Source: Bacteroidota bacterium
Lineage (GTDB): Bacteria; Bacteroidota; Bacteroidia; Chitinophagales; Chitinophagaceae
Reading direction: 5' to 3'
NCBI GenBank assembly: GCA_947451115.1
Contig: CANFXV010000012.1
Coordinates: forward strand, 1 to 61,583
DNA: 61,583 nucleotides
The translations under genes were made by a program, and so were the position numbers. The notes below the pieces were generated by a model. The model did not search any database. It was not told where the DNA came from and saw only the letters and a program-made list of their open reading frames with translations. This document shows positions 1 to 7,513 of this stretch, one piece after another (the stretch's first letter is position 1; the number at the start of each line of letters is the position of its first letter).

Positions 1-104
1 CAACATTACATGAGATGTCATCTAAAAAAAATATGGAAGTTTTAGATGCATCCATAAAGCAATTTAAAGAGGGCAAAATGAGGGAACGTAAATTAATAGA
101 ATAA
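1..104 (+). CDS. yefM: YefM/Phd-type antitoxin, C-terminal part only
   Basis: The window opens inside this gene; the reading frame begins at base 3 and runs to a TAA at 102-104. About 33 residues are visible, ending in E-R-K-L-I-E, with a preceding S-I-K-Q-F-K-E-G-K stretch typical of the C-terminal toxin-binding tail of YefM antitoxins. The stop overlaps the next ATG by one base (TAATG), the usual arrangement in yefM-yoeB operons, where the antitoxin comes first and represses its own promoter. The DNA-binding N-terminus lies outside the window. The identification rests mainly on the neighbour, which is clearly YoeB-like. Confidence 0.75.
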   Translation, partial: TLHEMSSKKNMEVLDASIKQFKEGKMRERKLIE

Positions 105-360
105 TGAGATATATCTTTATTGACTTGGCTTGGGATGAATATCTTTTCTGGCAAAAGAATGATAAACAGAAAATTAATAAAATCAATGAACTGTTAAAAG
201 ATATTTCAAGAAGTCCATATGAAGGTATTGGCAAACCAGAGGCTTTAAACTTTCAGGTTATTGGTCAAGAAGAATTGACGAAGAACACAGATTAATTTAT
301 AAAGTGGAACATGATGAGATTCAAGTTTTAAAGTGCAGATTTCATTACGATCATGTATAA
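104..360 (+). pseudogene. yoeB: YoeB-type mRNA interferase toxin, frameshifted
   Basis: YoeB is a ribosome-dependent mRNA endonuclease. The ATG frame gives a normal YoeB N-terminal half (W-D-E-Y-L-F-W-Q, then [17 protein letters not shown]) up to about base 261, then meets an early TAA at 293-295. The rest of the protein continues in another frame from about 262 to 360: [15 protein letters not shown], then C-R-F-H-Y. The break therefore separates the catalytic Glu of K-P-E from the catalytic Arg (E-E-H-R) and the C-terminal His-Tyr. Compared with the family, about two residues seem missing at the junction, so a 7-base deletion fits as well as a single lost base. The gene is probably inactive unless this is an assembly error. 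Confidence 0.85.
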
Positions 361-389
361 ATCTCTATTTTTTCTATGTAAATTTGAGT

Positions 390-647
390 ATGAAAGTTCA
401 AGAAGTTAAATACATAGCTGACTATACCATTAGCATCAAATTTGATGATGGTGTAAATGGCACTATTGAATTAAACGATTTGGTTCAAAAGGGAATTTTC
501 AAAGTACTTCAAGATAAAAATCAATTCGCAAAGGTGTATACAAATGGTTATTCAATTGCTTGGTCAAATGAACTTCAAATTGATGCTAGTACTATATATT
601 CAGAATTAACTGATAAACATTTTGGAGAAATACTCAATCCAAAATAA
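390..647 (+). CDS. DUF2442 domain protein
   Basis: An 85-residue protein from the ATG at 390; the frame is open further upstream but without family similarity. It shows the DUF2442 pattern: a short beta-rich domain with F-D-D-G-V-N-G near residue 20, a following E-L-N-D-L segment, and a W-S-N-E-L-Q-I-D segment near the C-terminus. DUF2442 proteins are small, of unknown function, and are frequently found beside DUF4160 proteins or toxin-antitoxin genes. Here the broken YoeB gene ends 29 bases upstream, which fits a small accessory or defence-type cluster. No DUF4160 partner is visible. Confidence 0.75.
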   Translation: MKVQEVKYIADYTISIKFDDGVNGTIELNDLVQKGIFKVLQDKNQFAKVYTNGYSIAWSNELQIDASTIYSELTDKHFGEILNPK

Positions 648-665
648 TCCAAAGTCACAAATTAG

Positions 666-875
666 CTATGAATTTTTTTTGTAAGAGGAGAATATTTGTC
701 GATCTACTTTTTGTTTCACAAAATCCTTGATATTAAAAGACAGCTCAATCATAGCTATAGAGGCTGTTAATCTTTCTTCAATAGTTTTATCTAACCAAAA
801 TTGGGATTCAATATTCTTATCCTTAGACATATTTCTTGATTCATAAGTATTAACATCAACAAATTTTTTTTTCAT
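666..875 (-). CDS. Small hypothetical protein
   Basis: A 69-residue charged protein from the ATG at 875 (the frame is open to a TTG at 902). It has a soluble, probably helical middle (E-E-R-L-T-A-S-I-A-M-I-E) and a basic tail ending D-R-Q-I-F-S-S-Y-K-K. Small Bacteroidota proteins of unknown function with a similar E-E-R-L core and D-R-x-x-F tail exist, but I cannot name the family. It converges on the DUF2442 gene and lies in the accessory segment at the window start, so a link to toxin-antitoxin type functions is possible but not shown. It has no signal peptide or membrane segment. Confidence 0.5.
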   Translation of the reverse strand: MKKKFVDVNTYESRNMSKDKNIESQFWLDKTIEERLTASIAMIELSFNIKDFVKQKVDRQIFSSYKKNS

Positions 876-938
876 AAGACCATTATTTGCTAAAAAAATC
901 AATAAAATTAAAAAAGTTTGTGTTTTGCCTTATTGCAT

Positions 939-1868
939 TTAATTAGCAATAAGAAATTTATTTACATCTAACCAATATATAAATGAATCAAACCAACGGT
1001 TACTAGTTTTGTTTGGATTTCCTAAGCCAAAGCCATGCCCTCCATTTTGATATAAATGAAATTCAACTGGGCGTCCCGCTTTAAACCAAGAATCAATTAC
1101 GCCAAATTGGGCATTAAATAAAAAATCATCTGAGGCAATTACATTAAACATTGGAGGAGCATTCACGGGTACTTTCACTGGACCCATTCCTCCATAAATT
1201 GGACCAATAAAAGCAAGTTTCATTGTTTTGGAATTTAGCGTTGCATGCATCGTTAGACCTGCTCCTGCAGAAAAGCCAATCATTCCGATTCGTTTTGTAT
1301 CAATACCCCATTCATTCGCTTTTTTTACAATCATAGCATAGGCCGCTTCCGCATCCTCCAGTTGATTTGATAGATCCATTTGAAAAGGACTAGAAGGGGT
1401 CGTATTCTTTAAACTATCATCAGTTTTTTGGGGTGCAGGGCGCGGGTGGTTCATCCATGCTGTAAAATCATCCAAAGACGCTGCAGTCGGAAACAATCTA
1501 TATTTTAAAACAAATGCTGCTATTCCTTTTTTAGCAAGGGCCTCGGCTACTTCCCATCCTTCATTACCCATAGAAAGCCATCTATATCCCCCGCCGGGAG
1601 CAACAATAACAGCTGCTCCATTTGCCATTCCTTTTTCTGGCAAGAAGGGCGTTAAGGTAGCTATGGAAATATTTCTTGCCATTGGGTCACCCCATTGGCG
1701 AAACCAAGTTTCTGGTGCAGGTTGGTCCTTCACAGCGCCTGTGCCTAAAGGAATTGCATTGGGCTCTTTAGGCGCATCAAGCGGGTAAATAGTTCCATCT
1801 TGAGCATAAGTATTCATTGCGAAGCATTGAACACTTAGTAGAATCAATAGTTTGTACATTTTTTTCAT
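939..1868 (-). CDS. Secreted alpha/beta hydrolase (acetyl-xylan-esterase-like)
   Basis: A 309-residue protein with a Sec signal peptide (about residues 1-22, ending Y-A-Q), so it acts in the periplasm or outside. The mature part is an alpha/beta hydrolase of the BD-FAE/xylan-esterase type: an oxyanion-loop motif A-P-G-G-G-Y near residue 90, the nucleophile elbow G-F-S-A-G near residue 198, an acid A-S-D-D-F-L-F near 245, and the catalytic His in N-G-G-H-G-F-G near 277. Such enzymes remove acetyl or other ester groups from polysaccharides or small esters. The xylose genes and GH5 protein elsewhere in the window make a hemicellulose role plausible, but the substrate is inferred. Confidence 0.85.
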   Translation of the reverse strand: MKKMYKLLILLSVQCFAMNTYAQDGTIYPLDAPKEPNAIPLGTGAVKDQPAPETWFRQWGDPMARNISIATLTPFLPEKGMANGAAVIVAPGGGYRWLSMGNEGWEVAEALAKKGIAAFVLKYRLFPTAASLDDFTAWMNHPRPAPQKTDDSLKNTTPSSPFQMDLSNQLEDAEAAYAMIVKKANEWGIDTKRIGMIGFSAGAGLTMHATLNSKTMKLAFIGPIYGGMGPVKVPVNAPPMFNVIASDDFLFNAQFGVIDSWFKAGRPVEFHLYQNGGHGFGLGNPNKTSNRWFDSFIYWLDVNKFLIAN

Positions 1869-1912
1869 GATGTTTCTTTAAATTTTTTGGAGCAAAACGA
1901 GTTGAACACAAA

Positions 1913-2179
1913 TTAAAATTGATGTATCAAATTATAATATTCAACGCTTTTTTTGATTTTATAAAAAGGCAGTGTTTCCATTAATGCTTTAACTTCCTCT
2001 TCCTCTTTATCTTTAAAAACTAAGACGGCACCATTTCTAGCTTGTCTTAAATACAAATGTTCAAGATATCCTTCCGATTTCCAAACAGCTACTACTTCTT
2101 GCTCCTGTTTTAATAATTCAGGAAAATTACTTGGAAGGTGCTCCATGTCTAATGTTAAAATTACTTGTACTCTGTTCAT
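1913..2179 (-). CDS. Muconolactone isomerase-like / YciI-like small protein
   Basis: An 88-residue protein starting at the ATG at 2179 (M-N-R-V-Q-V-I-L-T-L). The alternation of beta strands and helices, with M-N-R-V-Q-V-I-L-T near the start and a central G-A-V-L-V-F-K-D segment, resembles the dimeric alpha-beta barrel family of muconolactone delta-isomerase-like or YciI-like proteins. These are usually small cytosolic enzymes or stress-related proteins of uncertain substrate. The gene ends 45 bases before the start of the esterase gene on the same strand, so the two may be co-transcribed. No aromatic-degradation genes are visible, so a true muconolactone isomerase is unlikely. Confidence 0.6.
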   Translation of the reverse strand: MNRVQVILTLDMEHLPSNFPELLKQEQEVVAVWKSEGYLEHLYLRQARNGAVLVFKDKEEEEVKALMETLPFYKIKKSVEYYNLIHQF

Positions 2180-2304
2180 ATTATTCCTTTGGTATTTTGT
2201 ACTACCAAAATACAAACTTCTTTCAATAAGTTATGGTATTTCTGTGTTTTTGTTTAAGTTTGAATTAGTAATTATTTTTATATCTTAGGAAAAATAGTAA
2301 CCAA

Positions 2305-3384
2305 ATGCTTAAAACCTTCTTTTGCCTTTTTATATCGATCGTATTATCTTCTACGTTGCAGGCTCAATCCTTGCAAGTGCTTATCAAAAAATTTGATCAA
2401 TCCATAGATAGCCTTAATCAATTACATGAATTTAATGGCAATATTCTTTTGGCAAAAAATGGTAAAGTGCTTTATGAAAAAAGTATTGGGTTCACAGACA
2501 GTAGCACCAATAATCATCTTTCATCCTCATCTGCATTTAATTTGGCTTCCATTTCAAAAACATTCACCTCCTCGTTAATATTAATGTATGTACAAGAAGG
2601 TAAATTGAAAATTGATGATAAGGTGAGCGACTACATTAATTCCTTTCCCTATAAAAATATTACTATAAGGCACTTACTTAATCATACCCATGGAATGATT
2701 GAATACTTTGATTGGATAAAGGATACCCTTAAAATAAATGACACCATTGATAATCAAAAATTGTTAGCACTAATTGCTCAGTACAAACCCGCCTTAATTT
2801 CAGTGCCTGGTCAAAAATTCAGTTATTGTAATACTGGCTATGCCATGCTCTCGCTTGTATTAGAATCCATCAGCGGTATGCCCTATGCAGAATTATTAAA
2901 AATTAAAATAACCCAGCCATTGGGTCTTAATCATACCTATGTTCAAACGGTGAAGATGCCCTTTTCCCCTGAGAGCAGAGTGTATGGAATTAAATACCAA
3001 CAAGGTAAATGGAATACATTTGATCTCACATCTCTAGATGAAGTGGTTGGAGATGGAAATATTTATTCAACCTTGGGCGATCTTCTAAAATGGGATCAGG
3101 CCTTAAGAAATGGACAAGTACTCCAACAAAAAACTTTAGATCAAGCCTATACTGCTGTGGTAGTTAAAGAAAAACCAAAGATGGCCTATGGTTTTGGCTG
3201 GATCATCAATGAACCTGGAAAAAAAGTATCCCATTCTGGAAGCTGGAATGGTTTTAAAAACAATTTTGTACGTGATTTGCAAAATGGGTATACACTTATA
3301 TCTTTGAGTAATGGAACTGCTGGAAAATCTTCTTGGCTCATACATCAGCAATTCGAAAAGGCAATAGATAAGTTGACTAATTAA
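2305..3384 (+). CDS. Secreted serine hydrolase (class C beta-lactamase/PBP family)
   Basis: A 359-residue protein with a signal peptide (about residues 1-21, ending L-Q-A-Q). It has the three class C beta-lactamase/DD-peptidase motifs: S-I-S-K at 82-85 (nucleophile Ser82, general base Lys85), Y-C-N at 174-176 and H-S-G at 310-312. The family includes D-amino-acid peptidases, esterases and lactamases, so the substrate cannot be read from sequence. It begins a three-gene run with a secreted esterase 12 bases downstream and an M20 peptidase after that, all with signal peptides, suggesting one operon for breaking down external peptides or esters. A terminator follows the run. Confidence 0.88.
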   Translation: MLKTFFCLFISIVLSSTLQAQSLQVLIKKFDQSIDSLNQLHEFNGNILLAKNGKVLYEKSIGFTDSSTNNHLSSSSAFNLASISKTFTSSLILMYVQEGKLKIDDKVSDYINSFPYKNITIRHLLNHTHGMIEYFDWIKDTLKINDTIDNQKLLALIAQYKPALISVPGQKFSYCNTGYAMLSLVLESISGMPYAELLKIKITQPLGLNHTYVQTVKMPFSPESRVYGIKYQQGKWNTFDLTSLDEVVGDGNIYSTLGDLLKWDQALRNGQVLQQKTLDQAYTAVVVKEKPKMAYGFGWIINEPGKKVSHSGSWNGFKNNFVRDLQNGYTLISLSNGTAGKSSWLIHQQFEKAIDKLTN

Positions 3385-3396
3385 ATACTTTATTTT

Positions 3397-4521
3397 ATGA
3401 AAAAAATAATTTTCATTTTAATGCTGCTGCCATTAATCTCAGTAGCACAAGAATTTAAATCTGCGCCGATAGAAAATGGAATTCGAATAGATTTTAAATC
3501 TCGCATCATGTCCGAAGAAAGAACCCTCTGGATTAGGGTGCCAGCTTCTTACAATGAACAATCAAGTGCTAGCCAAACTTATCCTGTGATCTATGTATTG
3601 GATGGCAAAACGGCTTTTTTCCCTGTTACTGGAGTGGTCAGTTTCATGAGTGAGCAAGGCCATGTCAATTATCAGATTCCAGAAATGATTGTTGTAGGTG
3701 TGGATACCGAAAAAAGATTTCGTGACCTCACACCCATTGCATCAACAAAACAACCGAATGGAGAAGAGGCAAAAACGCCCGAACAAAAATTGATGATGAA
3801 GGGTAGTGGTGGCGGTGAGCAATTCTTAAAATTTATGCAAGAAGAAGTATTTACTTATGTAGAGAAAAATTACAGAACTAATCCTTATAGAATATATATT
3901 GGTCATTCATTAGGTGGTTTAACAGCTACCTATACTTTTTTAAAACATCCAAATTTGTTCAATGCCGCTATTGCCATAGATCCTAGTTTATGGTGGGATG
4001 GAGCAAAATATGTAAACGAAGCGCCCGAATTACTAAAAACGATGCCTAAGGATCAAATCAGAAAATATTATGTAAGCGTCATTGATTCTAGCAATTATGG
4101 AGGCAGCCTTCAGTTTCATTCCAAATCAATTTATAATATGGGTAAAGCGATGGGCGATGCTTCTTTAAAAAACCTGCAATACAAGGTAGACTATATCCCT
4201 AATACAGATCATTCTTCTATTCCTATGTTAAGTTGGTACAATGGGCTTCTTTTTATTTTTGAAGGCTACCATAAAAGCCATTATGATTATATGAAGGATC
4301 CAGACGCTATCGAGTCTCATTTTAAAGAAATTGAAACAAAAATTGGTTTAAAAATGGATCCACCTCAAGCTATTTTTGAAATATTGGTACATTACCTTAC
4401 TTCTCCGGACAGGTACCCCGATCCGGTGAAAGCAAGAAAAGTATTAAACATGGCATTGAAATATTATCCAAACTCTATTTATTTTCAAGATAAACTTAAA
4501 GCACTGGATACTAAATCATAA
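3397..4521 (+). CDS. Secreted esterase of the PF00756 (Fes/IroE-like) family
   Basis: A 374-residue protein with a signal peptide (about 1-18, ending S-V-A-Q). The catalytic domain has the nucleophile elbow G-H-S-L-G-G at 169-174 (Ser171) and a likely catalytic His at 272 in the N-T-D-H-S-S segment. The V-I-Y-V-L-D-G stretch at 64-70 is the family's early strand. Members hydrolyse siderophore, feruloyl or other esters. A C-terminal helical tail of about 70 residues resembles TPR-like helices (P-D-P-V-K-A-R-K-V-L-N-M-A). It lies 12 bases after the serine hydrolase gene and 3 bases before the M20 peptidase gene. No TonB-type siderophore receptor is nearby, so a siderophore role is not supported. 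Confidence 0.85.
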   Translation: MKKIIFILMLLPLISVAQEFKSAPIENGIRIDFKSRIMSEERTLWIRVPASYNEQSSASQTYPVIYVLDGKTAFFPVTGVVSFMSEQGHVNYQIPEMIVVGVDTEKRFRDLTPIASTKQPNGEEAKTPEQKLMMKGSGGGEQFLKFMQEEVFTYVEKNYRTNPYRIYIGHSLGGLTATYTFLKHPNLFNAAIAIDPSLWWDGAKYVNEAPELLKTMPKDQIRKYYVSVIDSSNYGGSLQFHSKSIYNMGKAMGDASLKNLQYKVDYIPNTDHSSIPMLSWYNGLLFIFEGYHKSHYDYMKDPDAIESHFKEIETKIGLKMDPPQAIFEILVHYLTSPDRYPDPVKARKVLNMALKYYPNSIYFQDKLKALDTKS

Positions 4522-4524
4522 ATC

Positions 4525-6051
4525 ATGAAACATTTTTTTCTTGCCATTATTCTCTTTACTTATCAAATAGTGGCGGCACAAACAGCCAATGAAAAAGTGC
4601 AAAAATATTGTGCACAGCATCAAGGTGAGATGATTAAAGAATATTTTAATTTATTGTCCTTACCCAACCATGCTTTAGATAAAGTCAACATCAATAAGAA
4701 TACAATTTTCATTGAATCCATGTTGAAAAAACGCGGCATTCCAACAAAATTGCTCGAATCCTATACCAAGGGAACACCAAAGGCCGTTTATGGGGAAGTA
4801 ATGGTGCCTGGTGCTACACAAACTATTATATTTTATGCGCATTATGATGGACAACCAGTGAGCCCGGAAAAGTGGAATCCAGCAATAAAACCTTATCAGC
4901 CAATTTTATTAGATAAATCCATTGAACAATCGGGCAAAGCCGTTACTTTTCCTACCGATGGTCAAGCCTTTGATCCAGAATGGAGAATTTCTTGTAGAAG
5001 TAGTTCGGACGATAAGGCTGGAGTAATGACCATCATCAATGCCTATGATGCATTAGTAAAATCTGGTGTAAAGCTTAAAAACAATATTAAATTTTTCTTT
5101 GAAGGGGAAGAAGAAATTGGCTCCTTACACCTTGGAGAAATATTGGAGAAAAATAAAGAGATATTAAAGGCAGACTTATGGTTGATTGGGGATGGGCCTG
5201 TACACCAATCCGGATTGCCCATGATTGATTTTGGTGTGAGAGGAGATGTGAATGTTGAACTTACGGTGTATGGTCCTAAGCGTCCATTGCACAGCGGTCA
5301 TTATGGTAATTGGGCACCCAATCCTTGTTTATTAATGTCCAAATTACTTGCTAGCATGAAGGATGAGCAGGGCATGGTAAAGATTAAAGGTTATTATGAT
5401 GATGTGATTCCATTTACAGCTTCAGAGAAAACTGCATTCAATGCCATCCCTTCTGTGGATGCACAAATGAAAAAGGAATTAGGAATTAATAAGCCCGATG
5501 GTGGAGGTAAAACGCTTTTTGAAACTTTTGAATGGCCCTCGCTCAATATCAATGGAATTAAATGTGCAGATGTAGAAAATCGCGCAAGCAATGTAATCAC
5601 TACCGAATCTAAAGCCTCGCTTGATTTACGTCAGGTACTTGGTACGGACTATTTAAAGCAGGTGGAATTGGTAAGACAGCACATTATTCAAGAAGGATTT
5701 TTATTATTAGATCGCGACCCCACAGATGAAGAGCGTTTACAAAATTCAAAAATTGCCAAATTAAAAATGGTGAAAGGAGGATACAATGCACAACGTACAC
5801 CCTTGGATCTTCCTATTTCACAAAAAGTAATTAAGGCAGTAAGATCGGCCACCAATAAGCAGTTAATATTAGAACCTACTTCTGGTGGCAGTTTACCCCT
5901 GTATCTTTTTGAAAAACACCTTAATGCTAAAGTAATTAACTTATGCTTGGTCAATCATGACAACAATCAGCATTCAGAAAATGAAAATGTGCGCTTGCAA
6001 AATTTATGGGATTCCATCGCCCAATTGGCAGCTATTATGATGATGGATTAA
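4525..6051 (+). CDS. Secreted M20-family metallopeptidase
   Basis: A 508-residue protein with a signal peptide (about 1-19, ending V-A-A-Q). It shows the M20 di-metal signature: H-Y-D-G-Q at 106-110 (metal His106, catalytic Asp108), S-D-D-K-A-G at 161-166 (bridging Asp), and E-G-E-E-E-I-G-S at 193-200 (catalytic Glu and metal ligand). A dimerisation-domain segment with H-S-G-H-Y-G-N follows. Length and layout fit secreted M20 dipeptidases/carboxypeptidases common in Bacteroidota. It starts 3 bases after the esterase stop, so translation may be coupled. The strong hairpin at 6142-6180 ends this operon. Confidence 0.9.
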   Translation: MKHFFLAIILFTYQIVAAQTANEKVQKYCAQHQGEMIKEYFNLLSLPNHALDKVNINKNTIFIESMLKKRGIPTKLLESYTKGTPKAVYGEVMVPGATQTIIFYAHYDGQPVSPEKWNPAIKPYQPILLDKSIEQSGKAVTFPTDGQAFDPEWRISCRSSSDDKAGVMTIINAYDALVKSGVKLKNNIKFFFEGEEEIGSLHLGEILEKNKEILKADLWLIGDGPVHQSGLPMIDFGVRGDVNVELTVYGPKRPLHSGHYGNWAPNPCLLMSKLLASMKDEQGMVKIKGYYDDVIPFTASEKTAFNAIPSVDAQMKKELGINKPDGGGKTLFETFEWPSLNINGIKCADVENRASNVITTESKASLDLRQVLGTDYLKQVELVRQHIIQEGFLLLDRDPTDEERLQNSKIAKLKMVKGGYNAQRTPLDLPISQKVIKAVRSATNKQLILEPTSGGSLPLYLFEKHLNAKVINLCLVNHDNNQHSENENVRLQNLWDSIAQLAAIMMMD

Positions 6052-6141
6052 TTACTAATTTAGAAGAACGTTGTAACCTCGCTGATATGAATAAGCAACT
6101 TGACAATTAATTGATTCAAATAACAATATAAGTCAACTGTT

Positions 6142-6180
6142 AAAAGTCCCGATCTGATCATTCAGGTTGGGACTTTTTTT
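6142..6180 (+). terminator. Rho-independent terminator after the secreted-hydrolase operon
   Basis: A 16-bp stem with a 4-base TCAT loop: the left arm begins AAAAGTCCC, the right arm ends GGGACTTTT, with two G-U pairs in the middle, followed by a T run to 6180. It lies 90 bases after the M20 peptidase stop. The A run before the left arm means it could also act on the opposite strand. Confidence 0.88.
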
Positions 6181-6217
6181 GTAATTTTATTTGATGAATT
6201 CCAACTCGTAGCATCCT

Positions 6218-6868
6218 ATGTCAAATATTAGCGTAAAAATTTGTTGCATTAGTAGTATTGAAGAAGCTAGACTAGCTGTTGCTTATGGTGCCAAGGCTAT
6301 TGGCTTAGTTGGACCTATGCCTAGTGGTCCGGGAATTATTACCGATGAACTAATTCATGCCATTGCCAAAACGGTTCCGCCACCTATAGAGACCTTTTTA
6401 TTGACTAGCGAAACAAGCGCAGCGGCCATCATTGAGCACCACAAAAAAGTAAATACCACTAACATTCAAATGGTAGATACCTTAACCGATAGGCAATACC
6501 AACAAATAAGAGCCGCGCTTCCTTATGTTAAACTAGTTCAAGTGATTCATGTGATAGATGAAAACTCTATTCAAGAAGCTATTGAAATAGCTGAAATGGT
6601 AGATGCCATTTTATTGGATAGCGGCAATCCTAATTTATCTACCAAGGTACTTGGAGGCACTGGCAAAACACATAATTGGGATTTAAGTAAAACTATTAGA
6701 CAGGAAGTAAAGGTTCCTGTGTTTTTAGCAGGGGGCATTCATAAAGACAATGTCAAACAAGCCATTGATTATGTTCAACCCTTTGGTGTTGATTTATGTA
6801 GTAGTGTAAGAACCAATAAGCAATTGGATGAAAAGAAGCTGGAAGATTTTTTTAAAGCCTTAATTTAA
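6218..6868 (+). CDS. Phosphoribosylanthranilate isomerase-like (TrpF-fold) protein
   Basis: A 216-residue beta/alpha-barrel protein of the TrpF family. TrpF converts phosphoribosylanthranilate to CdRP in tryptophan synthesis. Visible family marks are V-K-I-C near residue 6 (catalytic Cys), I-L-L-D-S (catalytic Asp) near 130, G-G-T-G-K-T-H-N-W-D, and L-A-G-G-I near 169. Two deviations stand out: the Gly after the catalytic Cys is Cys (K-I-C-C), and the C-terminal phosphate loop reads D-L-C-S-S-V-R rather than the usual D-x-S-S-G-V-E. The gene stands alone with no other trp genes in the window, so it may be a paralogue with another ketoamine-type substrate. It abuts the convergent YdeI gene with no spacer. 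Confidence 0.75.
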   Translation: MSNISVKICCISSIEEARLAVAYGAKAIGLVGPMPSGPGIITDELIHAIAKTVPPPIETFLLTSETSAAAIIEHHKKVNTTNIQMVDTLTDRQYQQIRAALPYVKLVQVIHVIDENSIQEAIEIAEMVDAILLDSGNPNLSTKVLGGTGKTHNWDLSKTIRQEVKVPVFLAGGIHKDNVKQAIDYVQPFGVDLCSSVRTNKQLDEKKLEDFFKALI

Positions 6869-7510
6869 TTATCTTAATTGCTTATGGGAACCATCGCAGT
6901 TGGGCATTCGTTTGGATAAACCACAGGTACAATCGTTGATGCCTTTGCCACAAAGAATTTGTTGAGTGTATTTTTCAATTCTGGTGACCCTTGTTTCAGC
7001 TTGTTTGGCTGCAGTAAAAAATAGTAAATACGCTCTTTGACGTCCCGGGGTTAGTTCATTAAACGCTTTTTTGAAAGCCCCATTCTTTTTAAATTTCGCT
7101 ACTAATTCCTCTGGTAATTCTAATTGTATTTCTTTTTTTACTTCAATTTTTAAACCATTTTTTTCTGCATCAATAGCTTCTTTGATATAGGACTTTAGGA
7201 TAGATTTTATTTTAATAATTTCTTGAACATCCTTAAATCGAATCATTCTCCCAGCCTGACTATTTTCTCCTGGCTTGACAAGTAGTTTTTTTTCATCTTT
7301 TAATAAGGACCCTTTAAAAAATAAGAGCGCACAATTGTCTTTAAAGGCTTGTATAATAAATAAATTTTTTTCTTGATAGGCATAGCAGGGCTTTCCCCAT
7401 TTAAATTCCTCTTCCAATGGAGCACTAAGTAGTATTGCCCTTAAGGCTTCCATCTCAAGTTTCCAATTTTTGGCTTTTTTAAAATAATTGTCTACTATTG
7501 GGTTTGTCAT
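6869..7510 (-). CDS. YdeI/DUF1801-type protein with CDGSH-like C-terminal motif
   Basis: A 213-residue cytosolic protein. The N-terminal part is a DUF1801 domain (F-K-W-G-K-P-C-Y-A-Y near residue 37). The middle carries the OmdA/YdeI segment (A-F-N-E-L-T-P-G-R-Q-R-A-Y). The tail contains C-T-C-G-L-S-K-R-M-P-N-C-D-G-S-H, with cysteines at 194, 196 and 205 and His209, which exactly fits the CDGSH iron-sulfur ligand pattern (three Cys, one His). This tail recurs in YdeI relatives; whether it binds 2Fe-2S or zinc is not known to me. It is the last gene of a run with VanZ (3-base gap) and PhyH proteins. Confidence 0.85.
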   Translation of the reverse strand: MTNPIVDNYFKKAKNWKLEMEALRAILLSAPLEEEFKWGKPCYAYQEKNLFIIQAFKDNCALLFFKGSLLKDEKKLLVKPGENSQAGRMIRFKDVQEIIKIKSILKSYIKEAIDAEKNGLKIEVKKEIQLELPEELVAKFKKNGAFKKAFNELTPGRQRAYLLFFTAAKQAETRVTRIEKYTQQILCGKGINDCTCGLSKRMPNCDGSHKQLR

Positions 7511-7513
7511 AAG

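Noticed and set aside
333..389. N-terminal extension of the DUF2442 ORF
   Set aside because: It lies mostly within the end of the shifted YoeB frame and shows no similarity to DUF2442; the ATG at 390 fits the family start.
3136..3351. Minus-strand ORF inside the serine hydrolase gene
   Set aside because: It is antisense to conserved catalytic sequence (H-S-G region) and has no recognisable domain.
5394..5954. Two minus-strand ORFs inside the M20 peptidase gene
   Set aside because: They are shadows of a well-conserved coding region and have no plausible protein features.
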